Assembly: GCA_031216915.1 (NCBI GenBank)
Contig: CM062289.1
Location: 253,203,113-253,267,112 of the forward strand
Source of the DNA: Pictodentalium vernedei
Taxonomy: Eukaryota; Mollusca; Scaphopoda; Dentaliida; Dentaliidae
Direction: 5' to 3'
DNA length: 64,000 nt
The notes below the pieces were generated by a model. That model made no database searches, was not told the origin of the DNA, and worked only from the letters and a program-made list of their open reading frames with translations. The position numbers and the translations under genes are program-made. Within the stretch, counting starts at the first letter, position 1; each line of letters begins with the position of its first letter. This document shows positions 20,081-32,022 of the stretch, piece by piece.

Positions 20081-21609
20081 CTTTGTATATACTACTCTGT
20101 AAGACGGTTATCCACTGCGCCTCCCGAAAAGATTGGAAACTCATGCCTCGACATTGAGTAGGGCAGTATTTAGCCGTCATAAAGAGGCTAGAGTGTAGGC
20201 AAGAAACCATGCCACAAAGGAGGAGAGTTCCACGTCAGGGGAGCAGGCCTCGCCAACAAAGAGCTATAACCTCTCCTAACCCTCACCGGTGTGTTGGCCC
20301 CTGCATTATGACTCCTTTCTAATCTCATAGCTAGAGCGATGGAACCAAGTATCTGTAAGACTACTTACCATCTTAGGTCTACTTGCCTACGACTCTAAGT
20401 ACGTTCACGGCCCAGGTATACCTGAGGGGGGTAAGTAGTCCTACATAGACTAGAGATTGTGTGGGTGGGGCGTTCTCGGTGAATTTTAAAAAAAAAATAT
20501 GCACTAAATCATGTTATATAAGAGTGATTTACGGCCATTGTTTGCCGCATCCCATGCCATTTCTCTCGTACCACGAACTTCCTACCGCTTCTAGCTGACT
20601 GAGCCGCTAAAGATTCATCGACGAAAACCAGTCGCCTGGTTCGCATGGCCGGCATCGCAGGCTCGGTTGTGACCTCTTCATGCAGGTTCTGTGTAAACGG
20701 GAAACCTCGGGCATCAAGGTTCGCAGGTAAGCTGTTAGTGTAGCTATGGCGTTGATAACGTCACGATGAGCGCGCGACGCCATCGCGACATTCACCGCTG
20801 TCCACGGAGCTGAGTGACTAAACGTCGTTAGGGTCACGTGAATAGCGTGAGCTCCTACATGTTGGCGACATTGCCATTCAGAATCCCATGTTATGTCTCA
20901 AAACTCCCATAACAGGAACAGGAATGCTCATCTGTTAGCTTTCGACTTTTCTCCTTGACCGACTCTATATATTCTACTTTTGCGACTAGAATGGCTCGAG
21001 CCATGGAGCAGCCCCTCGAGGACATACTCCCCGAACGATTCATACCTTACCGAGCGAACGAGGTGTGCTCCCAGTGAGTGACAACTCGAACGACTCGTCT
21101 CCTCATCTGGGTTTTAGTGATCACTAGGTGAATAGGTGTGAATCACTTGTTACCATGCACATATTGATCGGTGATCCCAAATGACACTCATCGACCATCA
21201 ACGACTGACCTTGTGGAACTGCTCTTCGAGGCTGAGGGAGGCTAAGACTTCTTGTTGGCGGAGATGGAGGACCGGGTCCCTGGGGCGAGTAGGGATTTTA
21301 GAGAGAGTCGCCGTTCATCAAGTACGGGAATAACCGAATGTGGAAAGCAACCGAACATTCGCTCCAAAACAGTTGACGTAAACGAAAGCCGTTGTCGGGA
21401 AGGTCAGTCACCTCTGTAGGATGACGCCACCACATTAACTCACCGAGAATATGAAGGATGATCGGCCCCCTGGGTGTCCTCCTCACTTTGTGCCCCTCCA
21501 GTCATCTGTTTGGCAACCAAAAATGTGTCTGTACCCTCCACACCGCCCAAAGTCCTATTTGCTGCGTTATCACAAATTGCACTCATGATTTCATGTTTAC
21601 ATTTTGAGT
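20081..21609. other. No recognised gene; possible decayed coding stretch
   Basis: CG-richer than the surroundings. On the minus strand, 20525-20710 has an open stretch including RGFPFTQNLHEEVTTEP and MRTRRLVFVDESLAAQSARS; the VFVDES block is reminiscent of a DDE transposase first-Asp motif, but I cannot confirm a family. A second minus frame at 21298-21486 has no recognised domain. No inverted repeat was paired with either. Confidence 0.3.
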
Positions 21610-21799
21610 TGAGATGCATTCCAATCTCACCTCTAATAAATTTATTACATTTTGTGTCGTATTACATTTAGTGGCACATTACATTTAGGGTCGAGCACAA
21701 AGAAACCAGTAAACAGGATTGAATACTGAGTCCTTTACGTGTACCGCCGGTGTGAATTGTGGGCTTATTTCAAAGTCCAAATCAACCGACATCGATGTC

Positions 21800-22210
21800 A
21801 GTTATCAATTTATTATATTTAGCGTTGGGATGCAAATTGCATTCTAATCCTATTTGTAATAAATTTATTACATTTAGTGTTGAGATGCAAGATACATTCA
21901 ACCCTATTTGTAATAAATTTATTACATTTAGCATTGAGATGCAAGATGCATTCTAACCCTATTTGTAATAAATTTATTACATTTAGCGTTGAGGGTGAAA
22001 GATACATTCTAACCCTATTTGTAATAAGTTTATTACATTTAGCGTTGAGATGTAAGATGCATTCTAACCCTATTTATAATAAATTTATTACATTTAGTGT
22101 TGAGATGCAAGACGCATTCCAACCCCATCTGTAATAAATTCATTACATTTAGCGTTAAGATTCACGACTCATTCCAACCCGATCTGTAATAAATTTTATT
22201 ACATTTCGTG
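21800..22210. repeat. 55-bp tandem array K1
   Basis: About 8-9 units with ACATTTAGCGTTGAGATGCA, AGATGCATTCTAACCCTATT and the 16-bp perfect palindrome GTAATAAATTTATTAC (for example 21856-21871). One extra unit lies upstream near 21610-21660. Confidence 0.9.
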
Positions 22211-23396
22211 TCGAATTATATTTAGGGGAACACAACATATTGGGGTATGTTCCCTGTTGTGTAGACTGTAGCCTAACCTACAGGAGCTAGACTATAAACA
22301 GTTACTCTGAACAAAGTTTTCAAAATGACGAAAGTTTAATTACATGGTTTAATACAAGCTGAATATTTGCACTTCATGCAAAGAATATGAACAATGAAAA
22401 GCATTGTGAATGGCTTGTGTTGGGGGAGAGAACCAAAGCTGACAGAACACAGAAACCGACAAAAAGCAGTAACCACCCTGTTGTGTCTCAACTGGCCACT
22501 TCAACGGCCCCCACCAACCCCGGAAACTGCCACCTGACCCAGGTCTTCATGCCTCTAACACAACCCAAGGATGGCTGTCATTAATGAGGCCGCTTCCTCT
22601 CGAACACCAGTCACCTATCTATGAGTGAATGCGTATGACAAGTATATGACTGTCCGATTTCCATATGCGCGCGTAAGATGGCGAATGCAACTAACAACAA
22701 TGCCTTCAATCTTTTGTCTTATGCCTATCGACTTCCCGGCGTACCTGACCCTTGCCCGATGTAATAAGTCATAACATAACACAACGTTCTAAGACCGAGA
22801 CAACATACAAGTGACGCGGGGGTGGAGGGATGTCTCATCCAACAAAACACTCAAACAGAGGCATCCGGTAGAGGATGTTGAAAAACAGCTGTACCACACA
22901 GGCTGGGAAGAAGAAAGAAAGGTCAGAGACAACAGTATAGCAACAATAGAAACATCCCTTTTGTGGCTTAATTTTCCAGTCGGTCCACCAAAAATAGCAA
23001 CCACTAACCAACCCGATGACCTAACAATCCTCGAACTTGTCACCCAACGCAGGGCTTCATGACACTGACAACGAACCAAGCATGAGTAACAATCCTGATA
23101 GGGTCAACAAAGTTCTTCACTGGCCCCATCCTTCTCAGACCGTGAGGGTTATGGTGAACAAAAGTGCGAGACTGCGACGCGCGTGCTAGTGGTCGGCCGC
23201 TTTACCATGCGTTAGTAGGGATTGATTTAAACTCTCTCAGATGCCTTCACTGGGGGGAGGGGGGGGGGGTACCTTGACCACTGGGAAGAGGCTGGAGGGG
23301 TCTCAAGTTCTATGACCTTGGCACTGCTGGGCTGTTGTGTCCAATGTTATTTGTTTAATCTAACCGCCGAATCTGCATGTGGTTTTGCATTATTTA

Positions 23397-23577
23397 TTTA
23401 TTTATATATTTATTTGGCTTTGAACGACACTTTTGACAGCCAGGATCACCTCGCGTCGGACAGTTTTACGGGTGGAGGAAGATGAGTACACGGAGAGAAC
23501 CACCGAGCGACGGCGATTCGAACCAACGACCTCCTGGGTTGCACCTCTACCTACTGGCAACCGGGGGTTGCGTTGGT
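23397..23577 (-). mobile_element. tRNA-type SINE A, internally deleted
   Basis: In reverse: tail TTTATTTATATATTTATTTG, GAACGACACTTTTGACAGCC, CAGTTTTACGGGTGGAGGAA, GAGAGAACCACCGAGCGACG, then directly the B-box side GATTCGAACCAACGACCTCC and TGCACCTCTACCTACTGGCA. The middle third is missing. It is present only in the first 2.1-kb unit; the second unit has the empty site near 25605-25645, so it inserted after the duplication or was lost from one copy. Confidence 0.8.
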
Positions 23578-24174
23578 AAACTCGTTGCACGAATTTCGGA
23601 AGGATTTTTTTTCTGAATATAGATGTTCTCCAAAACGTTGGGGGAGAGAGGAAGGGGCGCCTCTACGTCTGTTATTGGCCGATCCACACCGATTAGCTCC
23701 GACTTTGAATTTTTGCGCTAATCATTTTGTACTTCGCTCGCGTCATACTTTTGCTTGTAGTGGCAAGCGTTAATGCGTTTCAAACAGATCTATTTTCAAA
23801 CCACCAGGGGGAATATATATGTTCACCTGTTTCGGTAATCTTTTCCTGCCCGGTCGCGGGACATTCGCCGAGCACAAACAAACCAGTAGACAGAATTGAA
23901 CACAAAGTCCTAAACGGATACCGCAGGTTGTGAATAATGAATGGGCTTATTTCATTTGGTGTTGAGATGCAGGATGCATTCCAAATCCTAACGGTAAAAT
24001 GTTTATTACAATTGTCGCGGAAGTATAAGTGCCTCAAACACAGCAATTTTCTAAACACTGGGGGAAATCGATTCATCCGTTTCGCAATCCTTTTCACCCG
24101 GTCGCGAAATAGTACGAGCTCTGTTCATACGCTATTTTGAATACAAAGTCCTCATCAGCCGATATCGGTTTTAG

Positions 24175-24430
24175 CTACCAGTTTATTAAATTTAGCGTGG
24201 AGATGCAAAATGCATTCTAACCCTATTTGTAATAATTTTATTACATTTAGCGTTGAGATGCACTATGCATTCTAACCCTATTTCTAATAAATTTATTATA
24301 TTTAGCGTTGAGATGTGAGATGCATTCTAAACCTATTTGTAATAAATTTATTACATTTATGCGTTGAGATGCAAGATGCATTTCAACCCTATCTGTAATA
24401 AATTTATTACATTTTGTGTCGTATTAAATT
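24175..24430. repeat. 55-bp tandem array K2
   Basis: About 4-5 units of the K repeat, at the start of the second 2.1-kb unit. Confidence 0.9.
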
Positions 24431-26204
24431 TAGGGGAACACACCATTTTGGAGTGTGTTCTCTGGTGTGTAGACTGTAGCCAAACCTCACAAGAGCTAGA
24501 CTATAGACGGCTACTCTGACAAAGTTTTCTTAATGCTGAAAGTTTAATTGCACATGCTTTAACATAGGCTTAACATTTACACTTCATGCACAGAAATTAA
24601 TAATGAAAAGCATTGTGAAGGGCTTGTGGTTGCTGAAGGGCGGTTGATTAATCAAGCTTAGCATTTGAAGTGGACTTAGATAAACATCTGAGCCGGGAGG
24701 AAAAACCAAAGATCTCAGAACACAGAACCGACTAAGCCATACCCACCCAGCAACGTCGTCACCCAGCCATTCTGTCCACCCAACAAAACAACCGCTAACC
24801 ATTCCAATGGTCCCACCAACACCTGAAACTGCCACCTGACCTAGGTCTTCATGCCCCCGACAGAACCCCAGGATGACTAATCAACGTTGATATGGCCACC
24901 TCCCTCTCGAACGCCAGCTACCTATCTACGAGCGCATGTGAATGACTGGTGTCCTACTGTCGATTTTCACGTCCGCACTCAAGATGGCGAATGCAACAAA
25001 CCACGCCTCAACATTTGTCTTTTTCTATGCATTCCCCAGCGCCCCTCGCCCGGAGACGCAACAAGTCACATTATTATACAAGTTCTAAGATCGAGAACTT
25101 TGACGCGGGGGGGAGGGGGCGATGTCCCAGCCAACAAAACATTCAGAAAAGAGTGCACTCTGTAAAGGATTGCAAAACATCTGCCCCATACAGGCTGGGA
25201 GGAAGAATGAGTGGCTTAACAGTCCAGTCTGTCCACCAAAAATAGCAACCTAACCATCCTCGAACTTGTCACCCAAAAGAGGGCTTCATGGACCCTGACA
25301 CTAACCCCAGCATGAGTAAACAATACCTGACAGGGTCAGCAACCTTGTTCACTAGCTCCATTCCTTCTCAGTCCTTGAGGGATTGTGGTGAATAAAAGTG
25401 CGAGACTGCGACGCGTGTGCTAGTGGTCGGCCTCATTACCACAAGTAGGGGTTGATCTAAACCCTCTCAAATGCCTTGACTGGGAGCCTTAACCTTTGGG
25501 AAGAGGCTGGAGTGGTCTCTTGTTTATGGTCTTAACGCTATTGGGCTGTTGTGTCCATTGTGCGCTTTGTTAAATTTAACCTCCGAATCTATATGGGGTT
25601 TGCATTGATATACTGGTACACTAGTAAATATATTGGTTGTTGGACGAATTTCGCTAAGATTTTTTCTTGAAATTTGATGTTCCCCAAAAATTTGGGACAG
25701 AGGAAGGGGCTCCTTTACGCCTGTTATCGGCCGGTCCCTCCGATTAGCTCCTACTTAGAATGTTTGCGCGAATCATTTTGTACGCAGCTTACAATATACT
25801 TTTGCTTGTTGTTGTAAGCGTTAATGCGCTTTAAACACATATATTTTCAAAACACTGAGGGGAATATGTTCACCAGTTTCGGTAATCTTTTCCTGCCCAG
25901 TCTCGGAAATTGGCCGAGCACAAACAAACCAGTAAACAGAACTGAATACCAAGTCCTAAACGGCTACCACCGGTGTGAATAATGGGCTTATTTCATTTAG
26001 TGTTGAGATGAAAGATGTATTAAAATCCCAGGAGTAAAAAGTTTATTACAATTGTCGTGGAAATATAAAATGCTTCAAACACAGCAATTTTCTAAACACT
26101 GTTTTCGCAATCTTTGTTTAGCCGGTCGCGAAAATAGTACGAGCTCTGTTCACAAGCTATATTTAATGCAAAGTCCTCATCAGCCGACCTCGGTGTGAGC
26201 TACC

Positions 26205-26640
26205 AGTTTATTAAATTTAGCGTTGAGATGCAATATGCATTCTAACCCTATTTGTAATAAATTTATTACATTAGCGTTGAGATGTAAAATGCTTTCTAAC
26301 ACTATTTGTAATAAATTTATTACATTTAGCGTTGAGATGTAAGATGCATTCTAACCCTATTTGTAATAAATTTATTACATTTAGCGTTCAGATGTAAGAT
26401 GCATTCTAACCCTTTTTGTAACAAATTTATTACATTTAGCGTTGAGATGAAATTTGCATTCCAACCCCATCTGTAATGAATTTATTACACTTAGTGTCGT
26501 ATTACATTTAGGGTTGGCACATGCATTCTAACCCTATTTGTAATAAATTTATTACATTTAGCATTGAGATGGAAGGTGCATTCCAACCCCATCTGTATGA
26601 TAAATTTATTGCATTTAGTGTCGTATTACATTTAGGGTTG
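26205..26640. repeat. 55-bp tandem array K3
   Basis: About 7-8 units of the K repeat. The last two are joined by the odd segment TTTAGGGTTGGCACA (near 26510 and 26632), which marks the end of the higher-order array. Confidence 0.9.
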
Positions 26641-26800
26641 GCACACGTGCTTAAGATCATATATTTCTGCACAATGGCGAATCGTGACCTCAAAATGGAT
26701 ATAAAGTCTAATTTAGTCAATTGCTTATACCCGTGTTGCCCATTTTAGAGGACTTCCACCCCAAGCATTGGTGACTTGGGTCTTATTTTACTGGTTAAAA
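26641..26800 (-). mobile_element. SINE-like family R, copy 2
   Basis: TTAAGATCATATATTTCTGC, ACAATGGCGAATCGTGACC, GGATATAAAGTC, TGTTGCCCATTTTAGAGGAC, TTCCACCCCAAGCATTGGTG. Lacks the ATTTATTTATTGG tail end and the 5' part. Confidence 0.75.
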
Positions 26801-26866
26801 CAGACATAATACCTATGGCAAACCTCACTCTAATTCTATATCAAATTTTCGGCGCTGGGATTTCAA

Positions 26867-26884
26867 CCCCCCCCCCCCCCCCCC
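26867..26884 (+). repeat. Poly-C run (18)
   Basis: Uninterrupted C run. Confidence 0.95.
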
Positions 26885-27380
26885 ATACGACCATAGGCCG
26901 CAACTGTATGGAAACATCTCGTTTCAATACATTTTCACATTATTAACACACCGTATCGGCCTGGTGGTTAATGTAAGACCAATAACAGACCAGATATATC
27001 AATTTTGGCATCATTCTGTTTATTTAGTTTTAAAAATCAACGATGAGAAAACAGAAGAGAGCACTGCATTATCTGTTAGCTTTTGTTCTTTGAATGAAAG
27101 GTATTTCCTCATTTATTGCTCCAGTAATAACTTACTGACCACACAACTGTGAAATAAGTGTGGACCGTTGTGTCCGGGAAGGGGGGGGGGGGGGGGGGGG
27201 GTAGCGGTCTTCAATAGCAAACTATAAAGCGCCATGTGTAGAGTTTACTCTATAGACCAACACGATCGCGTACCTGCTTTGAAAATGAAATAAAATTTAA
27301 CATATTTCAAACTTATATTTTCCCATTCGATAATATTTCTTCAAAGAAAACTTGCGAGCAGATGAGACTGTGTTGCTAAT
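26885..27380. other. No recognisable feature apart from a poly-G run
   Basis: 27181-27201 is a run of 21 G. The rest is unassigned. Confidence 0.5.
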
Positions 27381-27735
27381 ATGAAGTGAAAATGTAGGCG
27401 AGAGGACTTCCTCCCTATGCACTGGCTATCGGGTTCTATTTTACCAGTAAAACACAATGTTCCACTTCTCGCCGAGATGTTATGTTATTTAATTCAATAC
27501 TAGCGTTCAAGGTCACTTTCAGCATCCATGACTATATCACGACTGCAACACAGTTGTGAAGTCACGTTTAGCCAATCGTTTACACCAAATAACATGCTGC
27601 CTGCTTCAGAGGACTTCCACCCCAGGTATTGGTTAACGGGCCGTATTTTACCAGTCAGGCAGAAAACCTGTTTACCACAGTAAACAACTACTTCTCCACT
27701 TTCTGTGGTTCCCACTGGGGAGATGTTACATTGGG
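27381..27735 (-). mobile_element. SINE-like family R, two adjacent fragments
   Basis: 27395-27470 carries GAGGACTTCC, TCTATTTTACCAGTAAAACA and CCACTTCTCG. 27500-27720 carries AAGGTCACTTTCAGCATCCA, AGTCACGTTTAGCCAATCGT, CAGAGGACTTCCACCCCAGG, TTTACCAGTCAGGCAGAAAA and TGTTTACCACAGTAAACAAC. Both match R5 (41967-42200). Probably two insertions or a tandem pair. Confidence 0.7.
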
Positions 27736-27850
27736 TAATAAGTTAACAAAGGGTAATGTCTTTGTCAAAAGGGAGATAACTGGATGGCTGGAATGTGTAA
27801 ATCAATACTAAGTTGCGAAAATGGAATAAACGATCATTTTTCATTGGGGT

Positions 27851-28099
27851 TTAACCCTTTACCCAACGCAGACGATATCAAAATTTATTATTTTAAATAT
27901 AATTTTTTCAAATTTTTCAAAAAATTTCTACAAAACCATATCATGTGACCCCTCGTTGGAACGAGCTCGACGAGCTCGTTCCATCGAAGGGTCACATGAT
28001 ATAGTTTTGTTGAAAGTTTTTGAAAAATAATATTTTTTCAACTACTGAATTTGCATATTACGCGGGCGGATGCGGCCGATTCGTTAGGTATAGGGTTAA
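27851..28099. mobile_element. piggyBac-like MITE, family P, second subfamily
   Basis: TTAA-flanked, CCCTTTACCCAACGCAGACG at the left, GTTAGGTATAGGG at the right. Central palindrome AAAACCATATCATGTGACCC, GGAACGAGCTCGACGAGCTC, GTTCCATCGAAGGGTCACAT. It differs from copies 1 and 2 by ATATCATGTGAC in place of ACATAGGTTATGAC, but keeps the GGAACGAGCTCGTTCC centre and the ends. Confidence 0.8.
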
Positions 28100-28149
28100 C
28101 GACACTTTCGACAGCCAGGGACAGCTCGTGTGGGAATAAACGATCATTT

Positions 28150-28386
28150 ATATATTTAGTTATTTATCTAATTATAGGTGTTTAAGATCACATATTTTAT
28201 CACAATGGTTAATCGTGACCGCAACATGGAATACAGTCAAATTTGGTCAACCTTTTATATCCATGTTGCCCATTTTAGAGGACTTTCACTCCAAGCATTG
28301 GTGACAGAGTACTATTTTACCAGTAAAAGAGTGCTTGTTTATCACAGTAATCAAGCACTGCTTCACTTCTCGGGGTTCCCACAAAA
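28150..28386 (-). mobile_element. SINE-like family R, copy 4
   Basis: TATAGGTGTTTAAGATCACA, CACAATGGTTAATCGTGACC, GCAACATGGAATACAGTC, TTGCCCATTTTAGAGGACTT, AGCATTGGTGACAGAGTACT, ACCAGTAAAAGAGTGCTTGT and CTTCTCGGGGTTCCCACAAA. Nearly full length. Followed directly by a poly-G run. Confidence 0.85.
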
Positions 28387-28423
28387 GGGGGGGGGGGGGG
28401 GGGGGGGGGCGGGGGGGGGGGGG
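28387..28423 (+). repeat. Poly-G run (23, C, 13)
   Basis: 23 G, one C and 13 G, at the 5' edge of R copy 4. The longest G tract in the window. Confidence 0.95.
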
Positions 28424-29148
28424 ATAAACGATAATATGCTTACATCTGATTTCACCTTTCTAATGGGAACAATGGGTTGATTTTTAATACTTAAGACAAA
28501 AGTAACACATTTCTTTCTAAACAATATAGAGATTTATCATTTACTGTTTGTATAGACTGTATAAGCACCCTGATATGTGCAAAAAAATAATCTATTAACA
28601 ATTTTAGTATTGTTATGTACAATTCAAACAGAGACGATTTTCACTTACATTACAGAATTGTTCCTTGACTATAAGTAAGTCCACAATAACAGATTTTTAA
28701 CAAATTCACATGAATGGACATGAATGGTGCAGCACAGTTTTGTACAATAATGTTAAGTATGTTCAGCTCTAAAGTGAAAGATATCATTCAATGAAAACAT
28801 TCTTTTGGTGATGTTCATATTAAAGACATGGGGTTTGTGCTTTTGCTGTTTTCTGATTAAATGCCGTCACATGATGCACTGTTTGTAACAAGGACACACA
28901 GCATCCTTACAAATAGTGCCTCACATGACAGTATGCTTCACCATGATAACATTATATCAATAGGTTAATTGAATAACTTCCAGGGAAAGGTCGTTGGACA
29001 CAAGACTGTTTCAATTGTTAATATTTCATGTTCCAACTGGACCTCTCGACCCAGAGTCAACTTGGCAGTCCATTCTCTGACCCTTATTTTGTGCTTTTTA
29101 TCGATTTGGTAAAAACTCAAACTGTGTAGTTATTTTAGTTACCCTTCA
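28424..29148. other. No recognisable feature
   Basis: AT-rich, no repeat or frame that I can support. Confidence 0.4.
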
Positions 29149-29373
29149 TTAATCCTTTATCCAACACACAGGATATAAAAATTTATTATTTTAATTATTG
29201 TTTTTAAAAAAATTTCAATGAAAATATATCATGTGATCCCTCAATGAGCTCATCCCAATGAGGGGTTACCTGATATGATTCTGTTGAAACTTTTTTAAAA
29301 AATTCATTTTTTCGACTAGCAAACTTAAAAATTACGCAGGCAGATGCCGTTGATTCATTGGGTAAAGGGTTAA
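29149..29373. mobile_element. piggyBac-like MITE, family P, second subfamily
   Basis: TTAA-flanked. Ends TCCTTTATCCAACACACAGG and CATTGGGTAAAGGG. Centre ATATATCATGTGATCCCTCA...AATGAGGGGTTACCTGATAT. Confidence 0.8.
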
Positions 29374-30148
29374 TAGTACTATGGTTACAAAAGTGGACAG
29401 AGAATTTTGACGAGATCAAGACTGATTCACGACCGGATCAAAATTGTCAGTCTATTTTTTATCCCTACAATATTATAGATTTTCAAAAGCCAAAGAACTG
29501 CAAGGACAAAGAACCTTATGTGCTATATTTCTGTATTTTTCTTGATTTGGTCTTGATTTTGCAATACATGTGTTTCACTTATAAAATCCTGACCAACTGG
29601 TGTATTAGTGTTGTGACCCGATCACTATCTTCCTGAGAAAAAGACCACTGTTGCAATCGCATTACCCGGTACTGATTTTAAAATGGGATTTCAGAAATTC
29701 TGTCTGTGTGTAACTCCTTTTTTTTTTTTCACTTCCTCCAAATCAGGGATACAGAGCCAAATTCAGATGATGACCCAATTTTGCATTGTCTATTTCATAA
29801 GACAAAAGGTTTCATCACTTGGTTGTTCCATATGGCTATATTTTTGGAAATGAAATAAAATCAATGGCACAGTGAAAGCAGCTGACAAAATAGCTCACTC
29901 AAAATCCAAATACTTATGTATCATTTTGTAACTTACACGAGTTCACATCTCCAGTTCTAGAACTGGAAAAGGTGCGAAAAAATTATGAACATAAATGATC
30001 TGGTTGAGGTTTGAAAATCTGCCCTGCATAGGAGTTTGTCTGGTGTCAACTCTTCTGGCTTTCAAAGAAAGTATGAACATAATTATGGTTTTAGTACAGG
30101 TTACCAAATAATATTCTTTTAGAAACAAAAGTCTTCAGAAATCACATC
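29374..30148. other. No recognisable feature
   Basis: Short frames only. The 92-aa frame at 29358-29636 has a hydrophobic end but no recognisable domain, and it begins in the MITE. Confidence 0.4.
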
Positions 30149-30378
30149 TTAACCCTTTGGACTCTAGTGGTATCTTCCATGCCAGTTCAATGGCAGCAAT
30201 TAGAAGAATCCATATTGATTATTTGGGGTAGACCAATCAATATTTTCAACGTGCAGCCTCGGGTCTCCACGTTGAAAATATTGATTGTTCTACCCCACAC
30301 ATTTACTGAACAGCCATCCTATTTAAGGACGTTATGACGTATCATGTTGCTGGCCGGAAAAACTGCCACTAGGGTTAA
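30149..30378. mobile_element. TTAA-flanked MITE, family M4
   Basis: TTAA at both ends. The left end CCCTTTGGACTCTAGTGG and the right end in reverse, CCCTAGTGGCAGTTTTTCCG, are partly similar. Central hairpin with 29-bp arms, 30225-30253 and 30268-30296, with one mismatch, around GGGGTAGACCAATCAATATT and TTCAACGTG. Confidence 0.7.
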
Positions 30379-30959
30379 AATATTTGCTCACTTTTCTTCA
30401 AGAAGTACCTGTAGAAAGAGAATGTTAGTAAATCTCAGTTGGATAACACAATTCATCACTGTTATTAATTCTATCAGAGGATTTCATGAACAGAATGTGC
30501 ATACATTACCACATGGATATTAAATAAATAAAATGTACAATAAAATTACTTACCTAAAACTAAAATGAAGTAAACATTTGATTAATAAATGAACGACTAG
30601 ATTTGTAGAAAATAATCAAAAACTGTGTTATGTTATGTATAAATAAACTATCATTGAGAATATTTGGGTAAATATCATATAATCTGGTGGAAGAGAAGTT
30701 TTATTAACTAAAGGACAAGCCAAGTTGATTTTTTTAAAATTGTCTACAATGTGCAAAAAATTGGTTAATACCAAAATTCTATGAAAAAAAAAACTAAAGA
30801 AGCACAGGCAAAATGTCTGAAAGTGGACCCCTGGGGTTCAACCCAGAAGTTTATTTTCAGAATCTTTGCTTATCATTTCGTATTTTTTTCAGAGTAGACA
30901 AGTTATTGTATGGGTACTAACTATGCCCTCTGGGTTTTTTAATTTTTGTTTATTGACAT
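30379..30959. other. No recognisable feature
   Basis: Very AT-rich; nothing supported. Confidence 0.4.
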
Positions 30960-31193
30960 TTAACCCTTAGGCCGATGCACAGGATATCAAAATTTATTAT
31001 TTTAATTATTGTTTTTTTTTCAAAATATATCAATAAAACCATATCATGTGACCCCTCATTGGAATGAGCTCATTCCAATGATTGGTCACATGATATGGTT
31101 TTGTTAAAATTTTTTGAATAACAATATTTTTTGAACTGCTGAAATTGTTAATTATGTGTGTGGATGAGCTTGATTTGTTAGGTAAAGGGTTAA
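30960..31193. mobile_element. piggyBac-like MITE, family P, second subfamily
   Basis: TTAA-flanked, ends CCCTTAGGCCGATGCACAGG and GTTAGGTAAAGGG. Centre AAAACCATATCATGTGACCC, CTCATTGGAATGAGCTCATT, CCAATGATTGGTCACATGAT. Confidence 0.8.
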
Positions 31194-31194
31194 G

Positions 31195-31335
31195 GCTACT
31201 TCTAGCATCTTCAAATATATTATGACTGCAGCGTAAGTGAGCACAAGCTCAGTCAATGGTTTCTATCTATTCTGATCACTTTAGACGACTCATATCCAGC
31301 CATTGGATACTGGTTCTTGCCTGCAAAACACAACT
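31195..31335 (-). mobile_element. SINE-like family R, old copy
   Basis: GCATCTTCAAATATATTATG, ACTGCAGCGTAAGTGAGCAC and CACTTTAGACGACTCATATC, CAGCCATTGGATACTGGTTC align with the R body with many changes. Confidence 0.5.
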
Positions 31336-31678
31336 TGTCTACAGACTACTGCAGTTATCAAGAATAAAAGAATGTTTTTCTGTGATAATTGACTCTCCAA
31401 ACTCTGTAAATGTTGAGTTAGAATCAGGGCTTAAAAATGGAGAGAGAATCATTACAGTGGATTCATACGCCATGTACATTCTTGATACATTTATTAGCCA
31501 AACATAATAATATGCCAGATAACTTGTTTTGAAATTTATTCGAAGCCATGCAGGGCTTATATTTCGACGAGAATGCGAGAATCCAGTCACGCAAAGATTC
31601 GCACAACGAAGCCAGAGAGAATCCATGTAGATTCTTGCTGCACCTCTGCTAGGATTCGCATGAAAAGAATTGAGTCAA
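31336..31678. other. No recognisable feature
   Basis: Unassigned; overlapping open frames on both strands lack a known domain. Confidence 0.35.
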
Positions 31679-31935
31679 TTTAACCCTTTACCTAACATAG
31701 CAGCAGCAAATTAACCAATACAAGGCTAACATGACCTAAAATATCCTGACACTTTGTCAATAAAATTGAACAAATATGGCTGTCATTGGAACCGGCTCAA
31801 TGAGCCGGTTCCATTGACATCCATATTTGTAAGGTATTACTGATAAATATTATTTATTTAAAAAAAAAAATATCAAATTCAGTTTTAATGGTAAATATTA
31901 AAAAGCTGTCTTGGGGACGTAAAGTGCTATTATGG
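31679..31935. mobile_element. Family P-like MITE with divergent hairpin
   Basis: Left end TTAACCCTTTACCTAACATA. Hairpin 31772-31799 against 31801-31828 with one loop base and 2 mismatches: AAATATGGCTGTCATTGGAA then CCGGCTCA. The right end is not clear. It keeps the TTGGAACCGG...CCGGTTCCA centre style. Confidence 0.55.
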
Positions 31936-31956
31936 GTTATCAGTATACAACAGAGA

Positions 31957-32022
31957 TTGTCCCTGTATCAGTATGCATCGCGTCTTCTGATTGGTCAACG
32001 TGACCGAAACAAATAGCCATGG
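31957..32022 (+). repeat. Repeat W, copy 3
   Basis: TTGTCCCTGTATC, GTCTTCTGATTGGTCA and ACAAATAGCCATGG match the reverse complement of 1728-1793. Confidence 0.65.

Larger units (their letters stand above)
21610..26640. repeat. Higher-order tandem repeat of about 2.1 kb
   Basis: A long unit is repeated: CCAGTAAACAGGATTGAA at about 21705, CCAGTAGACAGAATTGAA at 23886 and CCAGTAAACAGAACTGAA at 25929. Likewise GTGTAGACTGTAGCC at about 22258 and 24466, and the GGGCTGTTGTGTCC stretch at about 23328 and 25543. Period about 2.05-2.2 kb; the first unit is longer because of a SINE at 23397-23577. Each unit ends in an array of 55-bp repeats. No convincing coding sequence is shared by the copies, since open frames in one copy are broken in the other. 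Confidence 0.85.

Noticed and set aside
20515-20710. A Tc1-like transposase fragment (VFVDES)
   Set aside because: One short motif only; no second or third catalytic block and no inverted repeats. Left as unassigned.
28178-28480. A glycine-rich protein
   Set aside because: The glycine run is the translated poly-G tract next to a SINE.
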